DNA of 64,000 nucleotides. Source: Aliihoeflea sp052435735 (GTDB lineage: Bacteria; Pseudomonadota; Alphaproteobacteria; Rhizobiales; Rhizobiaceae). The notes below the pieces were generated by a model. That model ran no database searches, had not been told where the DNA came from, and saw only the letters and a list, made by a program, of their open reading frames with translations. Position numbers and translations under genes: made by a program. Of the stretch, positions 1-8,847 are shown in pieces (position 1 is the stretch's first letter; every line of letters starts with the position of its first letter). The DNA is taken from the NCBI GenBank assembly GCA_052435735.1, contig JBQVNB010000006.1, forward strand, positions 62,001 to 126,000, read 5' to 3'.

Positions 1-344
1 TTGGCCTCGTCGACGCCCGGCACTTTGGCGTTAAGCTTCAGCGCGCTTTCGGTGATCTCGAAGCCGCCGCCGGCAGTCGGGCCGTAGGTGACGGTCGCGG
101 TGGTCTCCAGCTTTTCGGCCGGCGTGCCGCTTTCGGCCAGAAGATGCGAGAGCTGCATGGAGAAGCAGCCGGCATGGGCGGCGGCGATCAGCTCTTCCGG
201 GTTGGTGCCCGACTTGCCGCTCTCGTCCTCGAAGCGGCCCTTGAAGGAATAGGGCTGCTTGGAGAACGCGCCGCTCTGCATGTCGAGCGTGCCCGATCCG
301 TCCTTGAGCGCGCCTTGCCAGATTGCCGTTGCGTGCCTGTTCAT
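1..344 (-). CDS. osmC: OsmC family peroxiredoxin (partial, 3' end outside window)
   Basis: Reduces organic hydroperoxides in the cytoplasm with a thiol mechanism; members use two cysteines. Reading from the ATG at 344, the product matches OsmC over its first ~114 residues: the W-x-G N-terminal strand, KQPYSFKGRFE, the GTNPEELIAAAHAGCFSM segment that carries the first catalytic Cys, and a C-terminal valine/Pro-Gly part (KVPGVDE). The second Cys region lies beyond the left edge. A purine-rich ribosome site (GGAGAGCAAC) precedes the ATG. Family recognition is strong; the assignment as OsmC rather than Ohr rests on the NPEEL-AAAHAGCFSM context. Confidence 0.9.
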   Translation of the reverse strand, partial: MNRHATAIWQGALKDGSGTLDMQSGAFSKQPYSFKGRFEDESGKSGTNPEELIAAAHAGCFSMQLSHLLAESGTPAEKLETTATVTYGPTAGGGFEITESALKLNAKVPGVDEA

Positions 345-411
345 GTTGCTCTCCTTCAAGAGGGTTGGTGTCGTCCCTCAACGTAGGAGCGTGCCGCATG
401 GTTTCCAGTGG

Positions 412-870
412 CTATTGGCACACGTCGATCCATTCGGCGCCGGTGAGCGCGACGAGGCGGGTCGTCGGCAGGCGGATCGCGGCGTTGGTGGCGCCGGCGG
501 CCGGGACGACCTCGTCGAACTTTTGCAGCGACACGTCGCAATAGATCGGGAGCGCCGAGGGCAGGCCGAAGGGGCAGACACCGCCGACCGGATGCGAGGT
601 GACTTCCACCACCTCTTCGGCCGGCAGCATGCGCGCCTTGCCGCCGAAGCGGTCTTTGAACTTGCGGTTGTCGAGCCGCGCCAGACCCGAGGCGACGATC
701 AGCATCGGCGCCTCGCCGACGCGCAGGCAGATCGTCTTGGCGATCTGGTCGGGCGCAACGCCATGCGCCTCGGCGGCCAGCGCCACGGTGGCGGAACTTT
801 GCTCGGTTTCGATGACGGCAATGTCGGGGGCGTTCTCGGCGAGAAACGCGCGCACGCTTTCAAGGCTCAT
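412..870 (-). CDS. YbaK/EbsC-type aminoacyl-tRNA deacylase
   Basis: A 152-residue protein of the YbaK/ProX fold, which hydrolyses mischarged tRNA (Cys- or Ala-tRNAPro). Visible family features are the N-terminal SLESVRAFLA helix, the AKTICLRVG strand, the lysine-bearing DNRKFKDRFG segment, VTSHPVGGVCPFGL (the G-x-x-P/PFG substrate loop) and the C-terminal NAAIRLPT strand. It is one full-length domain. The ATG at 870 follows an AGGAAA ribosome site. It stands upstream of and codirectional with osmC. Which tRNA it edits cannot be told from sequence. Confidence 0.88.
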   Translation of the reverse strand: MSLESVRAFLAENAPDIAVIETEQSSATVALAAEAHGVAPDQIAKTICLRVGEAPMLIVASGLARLDNRKFKDRFGGKARMLPAEEVVEVTSHPVGGVCPFGLPSALPIYCDVSLQKFDEVVPAAGATNAAIRLPTTRLVALTGAEWIDVCQ

Positions 871-886
871 GTGATTTCCTGAAATT

Positions 887-2137
887 TCAGATGGCTTCGC
901 CGCGCAGGAGGCGCGGGGCGGCGGGCGAGAGGCCGGAGGCCTGGCGGATGAAGAATTCCTTCAGGCGCGGCATGCGCTCGACGAGGCCGAGACCGATGTC
1001 GCGGACAGCGCGAACGGGCGCGATGTCATTGGAGAAGAGGCGGTTCAGCACATCCGTGGTGACCCCCATCTGCACCGTGTCGAAGCGGCGCCAGCGCTCG
1101 TAGCGCTGGAGAACGTCGAGCGCGCCGATGTCCTGGCCGAGCCGGTCGGCCTCGACGATGGTTTCGGCGAGTGCGGCGGCGTCCTTGAAGCCGAGGTTGA
1201 GGCCCTGGCCGGCAATCGGGTGGATGCCGTGCGCGGCGTCGCCCACCAGCGCGAAGCGCGGCTTGACGAAATCGCGCGCGAGCGTCAGCCCGAGCGGCCA
1301 GGCGCGGGGCTTGCCCTCGACATGGATTTCGCCGAGTTCGAGGCCGAAGCGCTGTTCGAGTTCGTGCTCGAAGACGATCAGGTCGTCGGCGACGAGGCGG
1401 TCCGCGTCCTCGGTGCGCTCGGTCCAGACGATGGAGGAGCGATTGTTGCCGTCTTCGTCGGGCGCGAGCGGCAGGGTCGCGAAGGGGCCGGCGGGCAGGA
1501 AGTGCTCCTCGGCGCGGCCATTGTGCGGGCGCTCGTGGCGGACGGTGCAGACGATGCCGGACTGGCCGTAGTCCCAGTGGACCTTGCGGATGCCGGCCAT
1601 GTCGCGCAGCCGCGATTTGACGCCATCGGCGGCGACGAGCAGCCGTGCCTCGACACTCGACCCGTCGGCGAAGTCGACGCGGGTCGTCGCCGCAAGCGGC
1701 GCGAAGCCGGTGACGCCAAGCCCCTCGCGGATTTCGACGCCGAGTTCATCGGCGCGACGACGTAGCGCGCCGTTGAGATTCCTGTTGGCGACCATGTGGG
1801 CGAAGGCTTCTCCGGGTCCGACTTCGCCGTCGAAGGTGAGGAAGACCGGCCGCACCGGGTCTGAGGTGCGCGAATCGGTGACGATCATCTCGGTCATCGC
1901 CTGCGCGCCGGGGGCGATCTCTTCCCAGCAGCCGAGTTGGTCGAGCATCCGCGTCGCCGCCGCCGCAATGGCCGAGGCGCGGGTGTCGCGCTGCCAGACG
2001 CCCTCGGGCGCGGCATCGACGATCAGGACGGACAGGTTCGGCCGCGCCGCCTTGATCGAGACAGCAGTCGCCAGACCGACATAGCCCGCGCCGGCGATGA
2101 CGATGTCGACCGCGCGCGTCTTCGTGTCTTCAACCAT
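887..2137 (-). CDS. UbiH/UbiF/VisC/COQ6-family FAD hydroxylase
   Basis: A 416-residue flavoprotein monooxygenase of the ubiquinone-hydroxylase family, which hydroxylates the aromatic ring of ubiquinone precursors using NAD(P)H, FAD and oxygen. Seen in the sequence: the N-terminal dinucleotide fold VIAGAGYVG at residues 13-21, the DG motif (AADGVKSRLR) in the middle, and the FAD ribose-binding GD motif VGDAAHGIHPIAGQGLNLG near residue 295. A longer frame continues upstream to 3151, but the ATG at 2137 begins immediately before the flavin domain and is the sensible start. It is divergent from tesB. Which ring carbon it modifies is not decided here. Confidence 0.9.
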   Translation of the reverse strand: MVEDTKTRAVDIVIAGAGYVGLATAVSIKAARPNLSVLIVDAAPEGVWQRDTRASAIAAAATRMLDQLGCWEEIAPGAQAMTEMIVTDSRTSDPVRPVFLTFDGEVGPGEAFAHMVANRNLNGALRRRADELGVEIREGLGVTGFAPLAATTRVDFADGSSVEARLLVAADGVKSRLRDMAGIRKVHWDYGQSGIVCTVRHERPHNGRAEEHFLPAGPFATLPLAPDEDGNNRSSIVWTERTEDADRLVADDLIVFEHELEQRFGLELGEIHVEGKPRAWPLGLTLARDFVKPRFALVGDAAHGIHPIAGQGLNLGFKDAAALAETIVEADRLGQDIGALDVLQRYERWRRFDTVQMGVTTDVLNRLFSNDIAPVRAVRDIGLGLVERMPRLKEFFIRQASGLSPAAPRLLRGEAI

Positions 2138-2242
2138 GGATCGGTCCTTCCGAATGCTGTGTCTTCTTGACTTCGCGGTGCGTAGCTGTTGCAACCCGCG
2201 CATATTTCCAAGGAATGTCGGCCTTCGCCGGGGGATTTCAAC

Positions 2243-3118
2243 ATGACGACCGCCATGCAGGAACTTCTGTCCATACTCGATCTCGAGCGGCTGGAACACA
2301 ATCTGTATCGTGGTCGCAGCCCGCAGGCGGGCTGGCAGCGCGTTTTCGGTGGCCAGGTGATCGGCCAGGCGCTCGTCGCCGCGCAGCGGACGGTGGAGGT
2401 CGAGCGCCACGTCCACTCGCTGCATTGCTACTTCATGCGGCCGGGCGATCCCTCGGTGCCGATCATCTACGAGGTCGACCGCATCCGCGACGGCGGATCT
2501 TTCACCACACGGCGCGTCGTCGCCATCCAGCACGGCCATGCGATCTTTTCGCTCGAGGCCTCCTTCCAGGCCGAGGAGGTGGGGCTGGAACACCAGATCG
2601 ACGGGCCGACCGACGTGCCGGAGCCGGAGACGCTGAAGTCGCAGACCGAACTCATCGAGATGATGGGCGACAACGTGCCCGAGGCGATCCGCAAGTTCTG
2701 GGCGCGCGAGCGGCCGCTCGAGATCAAGCCGGTCATCCTCGAACATTACACGACCCGCAAGAAACTCCCGCCGCAACAGCGGGTCTGGGTGCGCACCTCG
2801 GGCGACGTGCCGGACGACCGCGCGCTCCAGGCGGCAATCCTCGCCTATCTTTCCGACATGACGCTGCTCGACACGTCGACCTTCGCGCACGGCCGGACCG
2901 GCTTCGACCCGGACCTGATGATGGCGAGCCTCGACCACGCCATGTGGTTCCACCGCCCGCACAAGCTCGACGACTGGCTGCTCTACAGCCAGGACAGCCC
3001 CAACGCGATCGGCGCCCGCGGGTTTACGCGCGGCTTCCTCTACGGCCGTGACGGACGGTTGATCGCCTCGGTGGCGCAGGAAGGCCTGGTCCGCGTGAAG
3101 ACGACGCCCAAGAAATAG
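2243..3118 (+). CDS. tesB: Acyl-CoA thioesterase II
   Basis: A 291-residue double-hotdog thioesterase that hydrolyses acyl-CoA to free fatty acid and CoA; E. coli TesB is about the same length. Signature stretches are NLYRGRSP, RVFGGQVIGQALVAAQ, LHCYFMRPGD, GGSFTTRRVVA and, in the C-terminal hotdog, SLDHAMWFHRP and SQDSPNAIGARGFTRGFLY. The ATG at 2243 is preceded by a GGGGA ribosome site; an ATG 18 codons upstream has none. The gene is divergent from the UbiH-like gene, a common neighbour in Hyphomicrobiales. Confidence 0.93.
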   Translation: MTTAMQELLSILDLERLEHNLYRGRSPQAGWQRVFGGQVIGQALVAAQRTVEVERHVHSLHCYFMRPGDPSVPIIYEVDRIRDGGSFTTRRVVAIQHGHAIFSLEASFQAEEVGLEHQIDGPTDVPEPETLKSQTELIEMMGDNVPEAIRKFWARERPLEIKPVILEHYTTRKKLPPQQRVWVRTSGDVPDDRALQAAILAYLSDMTLLDTSTFAHGRTGFDPDLMMASLDHAMWFHRPHKLDDWLLYSQDSPNAIGARGFTRGFLYGRDGRLIASVAQEGLVRVKTTPKK

Positions 3119-3224
3119 GCAAAACGCGTCCAGCCTCATGAAACTGATCATTAATTAGGCGGCCGCTTGCTTGGCGGTGGTCGCCAATGCCCCATTTCGG
3201 CCCTGATTCCCGCATGCGCGCCAA

Positions 3225-3241
3225 TTGGCACGCGGCTTGAT
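3225..3241 (+). promoter_or_regulatory. Sigma54-type promoter before glnK-amtB
   Basis: The sequence TTGGCACG-CGGC-TTGAT carries an exact -24 element and a -12 element with one mismatch (TTGAT for TTGCW) at the correct spacing. It lies 85 bp before the glnK start. The -24 box overlaps a perfect 10-bp palindrome GCCAATTGGC (3220-3229). GlnK-amtB operons are classic NtrC/RpoN targets, so position and family agree. Activity is inferred. Confidence 0.6.
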
Positions 3242-3325
3242 TCCCTTTGCCTGATCGTCAGCTCGCACGGCCGGCCGGCGATGTCACGCAACGGCGGGGG
3301 ACCGCAGGGAAAAGGGCGAAAGCTT

Positions 3326-3664
3326 ATGAAAATCGTGATGGCTATCATCAAGCCGTTCAAGCTCGACGAGGTGCGCGAGGCGCTGACCGCCGTCGGCATC
3401 CAGGGCCTGACTGTGACCGAGGTCAAGGGCTACGGACGCCAGAAGGGGCACACCGAAATCTATCGCGGCGCCGAATACGCCGTCTCGTTCCTACCGAAGA
3501 TCAAGATCGAGGTCGCCGTCGGCGCAGAGCTCGTCGACCGGGCCGTCGAGGCCATCTCGTCGGCGGCCAAGACCGGCCAGATCGGCGACGGCAAGATCTT
3601 CGTCTACGGCATCGAGCAGGCGCTGCGCATCCGCACCGGCGAAACCGACACCGACGCGCTTTGA
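3326..3664 (+). CDS. glnK: Nitrogen regulatory protein P-II
   Basis: A 112-residue trimeric PII signal protein that binds ATP, ADP and 2-oxoglutarate and, when not uridylylated, plugs the ammonium channel. The T-loop with the uridylylated tyrosine is intact (YRGAEYAV, Tyr51), as are the KGYGRQKGH and GDGKIFV nucleotide-binding segments. The ATG at 3326 follows AAAGGGCGAAAG. It sits 27 bp before amtB, so it is the GlnK-type paralogue that partners with AmtB. Expression is probably under RpoN/NtrC through the promoter at 3225-3241. Confidence 0.95.
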   Translation: MKIVMAIIKPFKLDEVREALTAVGIQGLTVTEVKGYGRQKGHTEIYRGAEYAVSFLPKIKIEVAVGAELVDRAVEAISSAAKTGQIGDGKIFVYGIEQALRIRTGETDTDAL

Positions 3665-3691
3665 CGGCCGCCCAGTTCTCAGGAGAAAATC

Positions 3692-5068
3692 ATGAATAGT
3701 CGCAATTACCTGGCCCTCGCGCGGCCAATGGTCGGAGCGCTCGCGCTCATCGGACTGACGATGCTGCCGGCCGGCGCGCAGGAAGCGGCCCCCGAGGCGG
3801 CCGAAGCCGTGGCGGGCGAGGCTGCCCAGCACACCCAGTTCATCCTCAACTCGCTTCTGATGCTCATCGGCGGCATCCTCGTCTTCTGGATGGCGGCGGG
3901 CTTCGCCATGCTGGAGGCCGGCTTCGTTCGCACCAAGAACGTGTCGATGCAGCTTCTGAAGAACATCACGATGTATTCGCTCGCCTGCTTCGCCTACTAC
4001 CTGATCGGCTACCAGATCATGTATCCGGGCGACGGCTGGACGGTCGCCGGCGTGATCGGCGCCTTCGGCGTCGCGGCGCTCGAACCCGTCGCGGTCGGCG
4101 CGGACGGCGTCGACCTGACCTATGCCACGGTCAGCGCCGACTTCTTCTTCCAGGTCATGTTCTGCGCCACCGCCGCCTCGATCGTCTCGGGCACGGTCGC
4201 CGAGCGCGTGCGCCTGTGGCCGTTCCTGGCCTTCACCTTGTTCCTGACCGCGCTGATCTACCCGATCCAGGCCTCCTGGAAGTGGGGCGGCGGCTTCCTC
4301 GACGAGGCGGGCTTCCTGGACTTCGCCGGCTCGACGGTCGTCCACTCGGTCGGCGGCTGGGCGGCGCTCGTCGGCGCGTTCATCATCGGTGCACGCAAGG
4401 GCAAGTACAATGCCGACGGCTCGGTCAACGTTCTGCCGGGCTCCAACATGCCGCTGGGCGTCCTCGGCATGTTCATCCTGTGGATGGGCTGGTACGGTTT
4501 CAACGGCGCATCGCAACTCGCCATGGGCACGATCGGCGACATCGCCGATGTCGGCCGCGTCATGGCCAATACCAATGCCGGCGCCATCGGTGGCGCATTG
4601 GCGGCGGCGATTCTGACCCAGCTTCTCTACAAGAAAGTCGACCTGACCTTCGTCATCAACGGCGCGCTGGCCGGCCTCGTCTCGATCACCGCCGAGCCGC
4701 TGACGCCGGGCCTCGGCACGGCCTCGCTGATCGGTGCGGTCGGCGGCGTGATCGTGGTGTTCTCGGTCCCGCTCCTCGACAAGTTCCGCATCGACGACGT
4801 CGTCGGCGCCATCCCGGTCCATCTTCTGGCCGGCATCTGGGGAACGATCGCGGTCGTCTTCACCAATGCCGAGGCGAGCCTGGTCACCCAGCTCTACGGC
4901 ATCGTGGTCGTCGCGATCTTCGTGATCGTCACCAGCGCGGTCGTCTGGCTGGTCCTCAAGGCCATCATCGGCCTGCGCCCGACCGAGGAAGCCGAATATC
5001 TCGGCCTCGACAAGGCCGAGGTCGGCGTCGAAGCCTATCCGGAGTTCCCCGGCGCGACGATCCGCTGA
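3692..5068 (+). CDS. amtB: Ammonium transporter
   Basis: A 458-residue Amt/MEP/Rh channel that conducts ammonia/ammonium across the inner membrane. It opens with a cleavable signal peptide (LALIGLTMLPAGAQEA), followed by an acidic Ala/Glu linker and about eleven membrane segments. Family motifs include FWMAAGFAMLEAGFVRTKN, FQVMFCATAASIVSG, DFAGSTVVHSVGGWAAL with the pore histidine, and DDVVGAIPVHLLAGIWGT with the second pore histidine. A good AGGAG ribosome site precedes the ATG. Cotranscribed with glnK and ended by a strong terminator. Confidence 0.96.
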   Translation: MNSRNYLALARPMVGALALIGLTMLPAGAQEAAPEAAEAVAGEAAQHTQFILNSLLMLIGGILVFWMAAGFAMLEAGFVRTKNVSMQLLKNITMYSLACFAYYLIGYQIMYPGDGWTVAGVIGAFGVAALEPVAVGADGVDLTYATVSADFFFQVMFCATAASIVSGTVAERVRLWPFLAFTLFLTALIYPIQASWKWGGGFLDEAGFLDFAGSTVVHSVGGWAALVGAFIIGARKGKYNADGSVNVLPGSNMPLGVLGMFILWMGWYGFNGASQLAMGTIGDIADVGRVMANTNAGAIGGALAAAILTQLLYKKVDLTFVINGALAGLVSITAEPLTPGLGTASLIGAVGGVIVVFSVPLLDKFRIDDVVGAIPVHLLAGIWGTIAVVFTNAEASLVTQLYGIVVVAIFVIVTSAVVWLVLKAIIGLRPTEEAEYLGLDKAEVGVEAYPEFPGATIR

Positions 5069-5115
5069 TCGTCATCCATCCCGTCGCAATGTCGGACCTC
5101 CGGCATTGCAACCTT

Positions 5116-5142
5116 GGGGCCCGGTTCGCCGGGCCCCTTTTT
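5116..5142 (+). terminator. Rho-independent terminator after amtB
   Basis: A perfect 9-bp stem (GGGGCCCGG / CCGGGCCCC) closed by a TTCG tetraloop and followed directly by TTTTT. It lies 48 bp after the amtB stop and separates the nitrogen operon from the nucleosidase gene. Confidence 0.93.
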
Positions 5143-5170
5143 CCTTTCATGAGAAACCGGAGACCCTGAA

Positions 5171-6073
5171 ATGATCCGCAACACGCTCATCGCCCTGGCC
5201 GCCACCACTGTGGCCGCGGCTGCCCAAACCGCGACGCCGGTCGACCAGACCGCGCGCACCGCTGTCATCTCCGCCTTCCAGCCGGAGTGGACGCTTCTGC
5301 AGGAAATGATCGAGGACCGCGAAGATCACCTCATCAACGGCACCGCCTTTATCACCGGCACGCTGGAGGACAAGCCGGTCGTGCTGTTCCTGTCGGGCGT
5401 TTCGATGGTCAATGCGGCGATGACGACGCAGATGGCGCTTGACCATTTCGAGATCGAGAACATCGTATTTTCGGGCATCGCCGGCGGCGTCGATCCGGCG
5501 CTGACCGTCGGCGACGTCGTGGTTGCCGAGGAATGGAGCCAGTATCTGGAGGCCGTCTTTGCCCGCGAGACGGACGGCGCCTTCGCTACGCCCTCATTCC
5601 TGCCGACGGAACTTCCCAATTATGGCATGATCTTCCCGCGGCCGGTCGACGTCGCGCGCGGCGAGGACGGGATCGAGGAACGGCAGTGGTTTTCCGTCGA
5701 TGCCGCCCTTCTTAAAACCGCGCGTAAGGTTGCCGAGGAGATCGAACTGCAAGATTGCGTCGACCAGACATGCCTGTCCAAGGCGCCTTCGGTGATCGTC
5801 GGCGGCAAGGGCGTTTCCGGTCAGGCCTTCGTCGACAATGCCGATTTCCGCGAATACGTCTTCGAGACGTTCGACGCGCAGGTGCTCGACATGGAAAGTG
5901 CTGCGGTCGCACATGTCGCCTACGCCAACGAAGTGCCCTTCATCGCCTTCCGCTCGCTTTCCGACCTTGCCGGCGGCGGCGAGAGCGAAAACGAGATGGG
6001 CACCTTCATGCAGGTCGCCTCGGACAACTCCGCTGCCGTGGTGAAGGCGTTCATCGCCGCGCTGTCGGAATAG
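5171..6073 (+). CDS. Exported MTA/SAH nucleosidase-like protein (phosphorylase superfamily)
   Basis: A 300-residue protein of the PNP/UDP phosphorylase superfamily, closest in motif content to 5'-methylthioadenosine/S-adenosylhomocysteine nucleosidase, which cleaves the N-glycosidic bond of these nucleosides. Seen: a signal peptide (LIALAATTVAAAAQ), the glycine-rich FSGIAGGVDPALTVGDVVVAEEW segment, the ribose-binding VLDMESAAVAHVA motif and the RSLSDLAGG motif with the purine-binding Asp. The N-terminal leader implies a periplasmic enzyme, unlike the cytoplasmic housekeeping Pfs/MtnN. Ribosome site GGAGACC. Substrate is inferred from family only. Confidence 0.8.
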   Translation: MIRNTLIALAATTVAAAAQTATPVDQTARTAVISAFQPEWTLLQEMIEDREDHLINGTAFITGTLEDKPVVLFLSGVSMVNAAMTTQMALDHFEIENIVFSGIAGGVDPALTVGDVVVAEEWSQYLEAVFARETDGAFATPSFLPTELPNYGMIFPRPVDVARGEDGIEERQWFSVDAALLKTARKVAEEIELQDCVDQTCLSKAPSVIVGGKGVSGQAFVDNADFREYVFETFDAQVLDMESAAVAHVAYANEVPFIAFRSLSDLAGGGESENEMGTFMQVASDNSAAVVKAFIAALSE

Positions 6074-6144
6074 GCAGGATCATCTGCAGCATTCTGTGGA
6101 CGGGCAGGCGGATCGCGCTTCGCCTGCATCCTTCCCGCCCATGG

Positions 6145-6160
6145 TTAATGCGGCCTTAAC
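6145..6160 (+). promoter_or_regulatory. CtrA-binding site upstream of ftsK
   Basis: TTAA-TGCGGCC-TTAAC is an exact match to the CtrA consensus TTAA-N7-TTAAC, positioned 69 bp before the ftsK start in a 155-bp intergenic region. CtrA is the alphaproteobacterial cell-cycle master regulator, and a division/segregation gene is a plausible target. Binding is inferred. Confidence 0.65.
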
Positions 6161-6228
6161 CCCCTGTCGTTAGCGTCGGTGCGAATCTGGCGCCGATCAC
6201 GCGGCGCGACGGGCATACGGGGTCAGCC

Positions 6229-8847
6229 ATGCGTTCGCAGTCACACGCACTCACCTTGAACGAGGGCGATAGCGGTTTCACCGGCTTCCTGCGCAGGCAG
6301 GTGCGCAAGCTGACGGGCACCGCGATTCTCGTTGCCGTCGCCGCGATCGTCGCAAGCCTCGCCACCTGGAACGTCGCCGATCCGAGCTTCAGCCACGCGA
6401 CCGACAATCCCGTCACCAATGCCGCCGGCTATCCGGGCGCCGTCGTTTCCGATCTCCTGATGCAGTTCTTCGGGCTCGGCTCGGTCGTCGCGCTCGTGCC
6501 GGCGATCGTCTGGGCGATCGGGCTGGTGCTCGGGCGCGGCATCCTGCAGCCGGGCAAGCGCGCCTTCGCATGGTTCGGCGCCGCCGCGCTGGGCGCGGGC
6601 ATCATCGGCTGCATGGAAGCGCCGCCGACCTGGCCGCTGCCGTCGGGTCTCGGCGGCGTCTTCGGCGACATCGTTCTGGCGCTGCCGGGCAAGTTCATCG
6701 GCGCCTATCCGAGCGGCCTTGCCGGCTTCGTCACGGCTGCGCTGCTCTTTATTCCTGCCGGCGCGCTGCTCTACGTTGCCTGCAATGCGCTGACGTCCAA
6801 GCCGGTCGAACGCAAGAAGCTCGCCCGCAAGCCGATCGAGGAAGAGGTCGACGCGGACGAGGACGAGGATTATGACGACGAGGGCACCGAAGGCCGGTTC
6901 CTGGCCCTCGGCGCGGTCGCGCATATGTGGCTTTCGGCGCAGGCTTTCTTCCGCCGTCACGGCGGTGGGGCTCTGGCTGCCCGCACCCGCCATCGCGACG
7001 ACACGCTTGACGCGTTGGACGAGATCGAAAACCGCCCCGTTCGCCCGGTGGGCCGTGTCGAGCCCGGCTTCGAGCCCGCGCCGCGCGCGGCAGCCCCCTC
7101 GATCGAGCCGCCCTTCGATATCGACGATATCGGCCTCGACGAGGACGATCTCGACCCCAATACGCCCGTGCCGACACCGCAGCAGATCGCCGCGCGGCGC
7201 GCCCAGGCGGCTCCGCGGGCAGCAGCAGCGGCACCGTCCTCCGCCCGCGTCGAGCAGACCGCGCCGCGCCCGGCGCCGAGCGCTTCGAACGCGCGTCCGC
7301 CTGTTTCCGACGGTTTCGAGATGCCGGACCTCGAATTCCTTTCCGAGCCGAAGGCGATGGCGCGCGACGCCTCGCTTTCCAAGGATGCGCTGGAGCAGAA
7401 CGCCCGCATCCTCGAAGGCGTGCTGGAGGATTTCGGCGTCAAGGGCGAGATCATCCAGGTTCGCCCCGGCCCGGTGGTAACGCTCTACGAACTGGAGCCG
7501 GCGCCCGGCATCAAATCCTCGCGCGTCATCGGCCTGGCCGACGACATCGCCCGCTCGATGAGCGCGATCGCCGCGCGCGTCGCCGTCGTGCCGGGCCGCA
7601 ACGCGATCGGCATCGAACTGCCCAACGCCAAGCGCGAGACCGTCTATCTGCGCGAAATCCTCGCTAGCCAGGATTTCGACCAGACCAAGGCGAAGCTGGC
7701 GCTCGCGCTCGGCAAGTCGATCAATGGCGAGGCGGTGATCGTCGACATCGCCAAGATGCCGCACGTCCTCGTCGCCGGCACCACCGGTTCGGGCAAGTCG
7801 GTCGCCATCAACACGATGATCCTGTCGCTGCTCTACCGCATGACGCCGGACGAGTGCCGCCTGATCATGATCGACCCGAAGATGCTGGAACTGTCCGTCT
7901 ATGACGGCATCCCGCATTTGCTGACCCCCGTCGTCACCGATCCGAAAAAGGCCGTCGTCGCGCTCAAATGGACCGTGCGCGAGATGGAGGACCGCTATCG
8001 CAAGATGTCGAAGGTCGGCGTGCGCAACATCGACGGCTACAACCAGCGCGTCGCGACCGCCGAGAAGAAGGGCGAGCAGATCAGCCGCACGGTGCAGACC
8101 GGCTTCGACCGCGAGACGGGCGAGGCGATCTACGAGACCGAGACGCTCGAAATGGAGCGCATGCCCTATATCGTCGTCATCATCGACGAGATGGCCGATT
8201 TGATGATGGTCGCCGGCAAGGACATCGAAGGCGCGGTGCAGCGCCTGGCGCAGATGGCGCGTGCGGCCGGCATCCACGTGATCATGGCGACGCAGCGCCC
8301 GTCGGTCGACGTCATCACCGGCACGATCAAGGCCAACTTCCCGACGCGCATGTCCTTCCAGGTCACGTCGAAGATCGACAGCCGCACCATCCTCGGCGAA
8401 CAGGGCGCCGAGCAGCTTCTGGGCATGGGCGACATGCTCTACATGGCCGGCGGCGGGCGCATCCAGCGCGTCCACGGACCGTTCGTGGCCGATGACGAGG
8501 TCGAGAAGGTCGTCGCGCATCTGAAGCTTCAGGGCGTGCCGGAATATCTCGATTCGATCACCGAGGACGACGAGGACGACGAGGGTGGCGGCGGCGCGTC
8601 GGGCAAGTCCGGCGGCGGCAACGGCAACAGCAATCTCGACGATTCGGACGATCCCTACGACCAGGCGGTCTCGGTCGTGCTGCGCGACGGCAAGGCGTCG
8701 ACCTCCTACATCCAGCGCCGTCTCGGCATCGGCTACAACCGTGCTGCCTCGATCATCGAGAAGATGGAGCAGGAAGGCATCGTCGGCCCGGCCAACCATG
8801 CCGGCAAGCGCGAAATCCTCGTGCCGACCGAGGAAGAGACCTACTAG
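6229..8847 (+). CDS. ftsK: DNA translocase FtsK
   Basis: An 872-residue septal DNA pump that segregates the chromosome terminus during division. Domain order: four membrane segments within about residues 30-190; an acidic and Pro/Ala-rich linker to about 370; the RecA-like motor with Walker A AGTTGSGKSV (residues 516-525) and Walker B VVIIDEMADLM (around 650); and the C-terminal gamma winged helix (about 805-872, SVVLRDGKASTSYIQRRLGIGYNRA in part), which reads KOPS and activates XerCD. The length is normal for alphaproteobacteria. A CtrA box lies upstream; lolA follows. Confidence 0.97.
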   Translation: MRSQSHALTLNEGDSGFTGFLRRQVRKLTGTAILVAVAAIVASLATWNVADPSFSHATDNPVTNAAGYPGAVVSDLLMQFFGLGSVVALVPAIVWAIGLVLGRGILQPGKRAFAWFGAAALGAGIIGCMEAPPTWPLPSGLGGVFGDIVLALPGKFIGAYPSGLAGFVTAALLFIPAGALLYVACNALTSKPVERKKLARKPIEEEVDADEDEDYDDEGTEGRFLALGAVAHMWLSAQAFFRRHGGGALAARTRHRDDTLDALDEIENRPVRPVGRVEPGFEPAPRAAAPSIEPPFDIDDIGLDEDDLDPNTPVPTPQQIAARRAQAAPRAAAAAPSSARVEQTAPRPAPSASNARPPVSDGFEMPDLEFLSEPKAMARDASLSKDALEQNARILEGVLEDFGVKGEIIQVRPGPVVTLYELEPAPGIKSSRVIGLADDIARSMSAIAARVAVVPGRNAIGIELPNAKRETVYLREILASQDFDQTKAKLALALGKSINGEAVIVDIAKMPHVLVAGTTGSGKSVAINTMILSLLYRMTPDECRLIMIDPKMLELSVYDGIPHLLTPVVTDPKKAVVALKWTVREMEDRYRKMSKVGVRNIDGYNQRVATAEKKGEQISRTVQTGFDRETGEAIYETETLEMERMPYIVVIIDEMADLMMVAGKDIEGAVQRLAQMARAAGIHVIMATQRPSVDVITGTIKANFPTRMSFQVTSKIDSRTILGEQGAEQLLGMGDMLYMAGGGRIQRVHGPFVADDEVEKVVAHLKLQGVPEYLDSITEDDEDDEGGGGASGKSGGGNGNSNLDDSDDPYDQAVSVVLRDGKASTSYIQRRLGIGYNRAASIIEKMEQEGIVGPANHAGKREILVPTEEETY

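Noticed and set aside
879..890. CTGAAATTTCAG palindrome between ubiH and the YbaK gene
   Set aside because: Twelve bases only, overlaps the ubiH stop; likely chance.
3024..3426. Two minus-strand frames across the glnK promoter region
   Set aside because: They lack ribosome sites and overlap glnK and tesB; composition is shadow-like.
6241..8799. 852-codon open frame antisense to ftsK
   Set aside because: Asp/His/Arg-rich shadow, no recognisable domain, and ftsK is certain.
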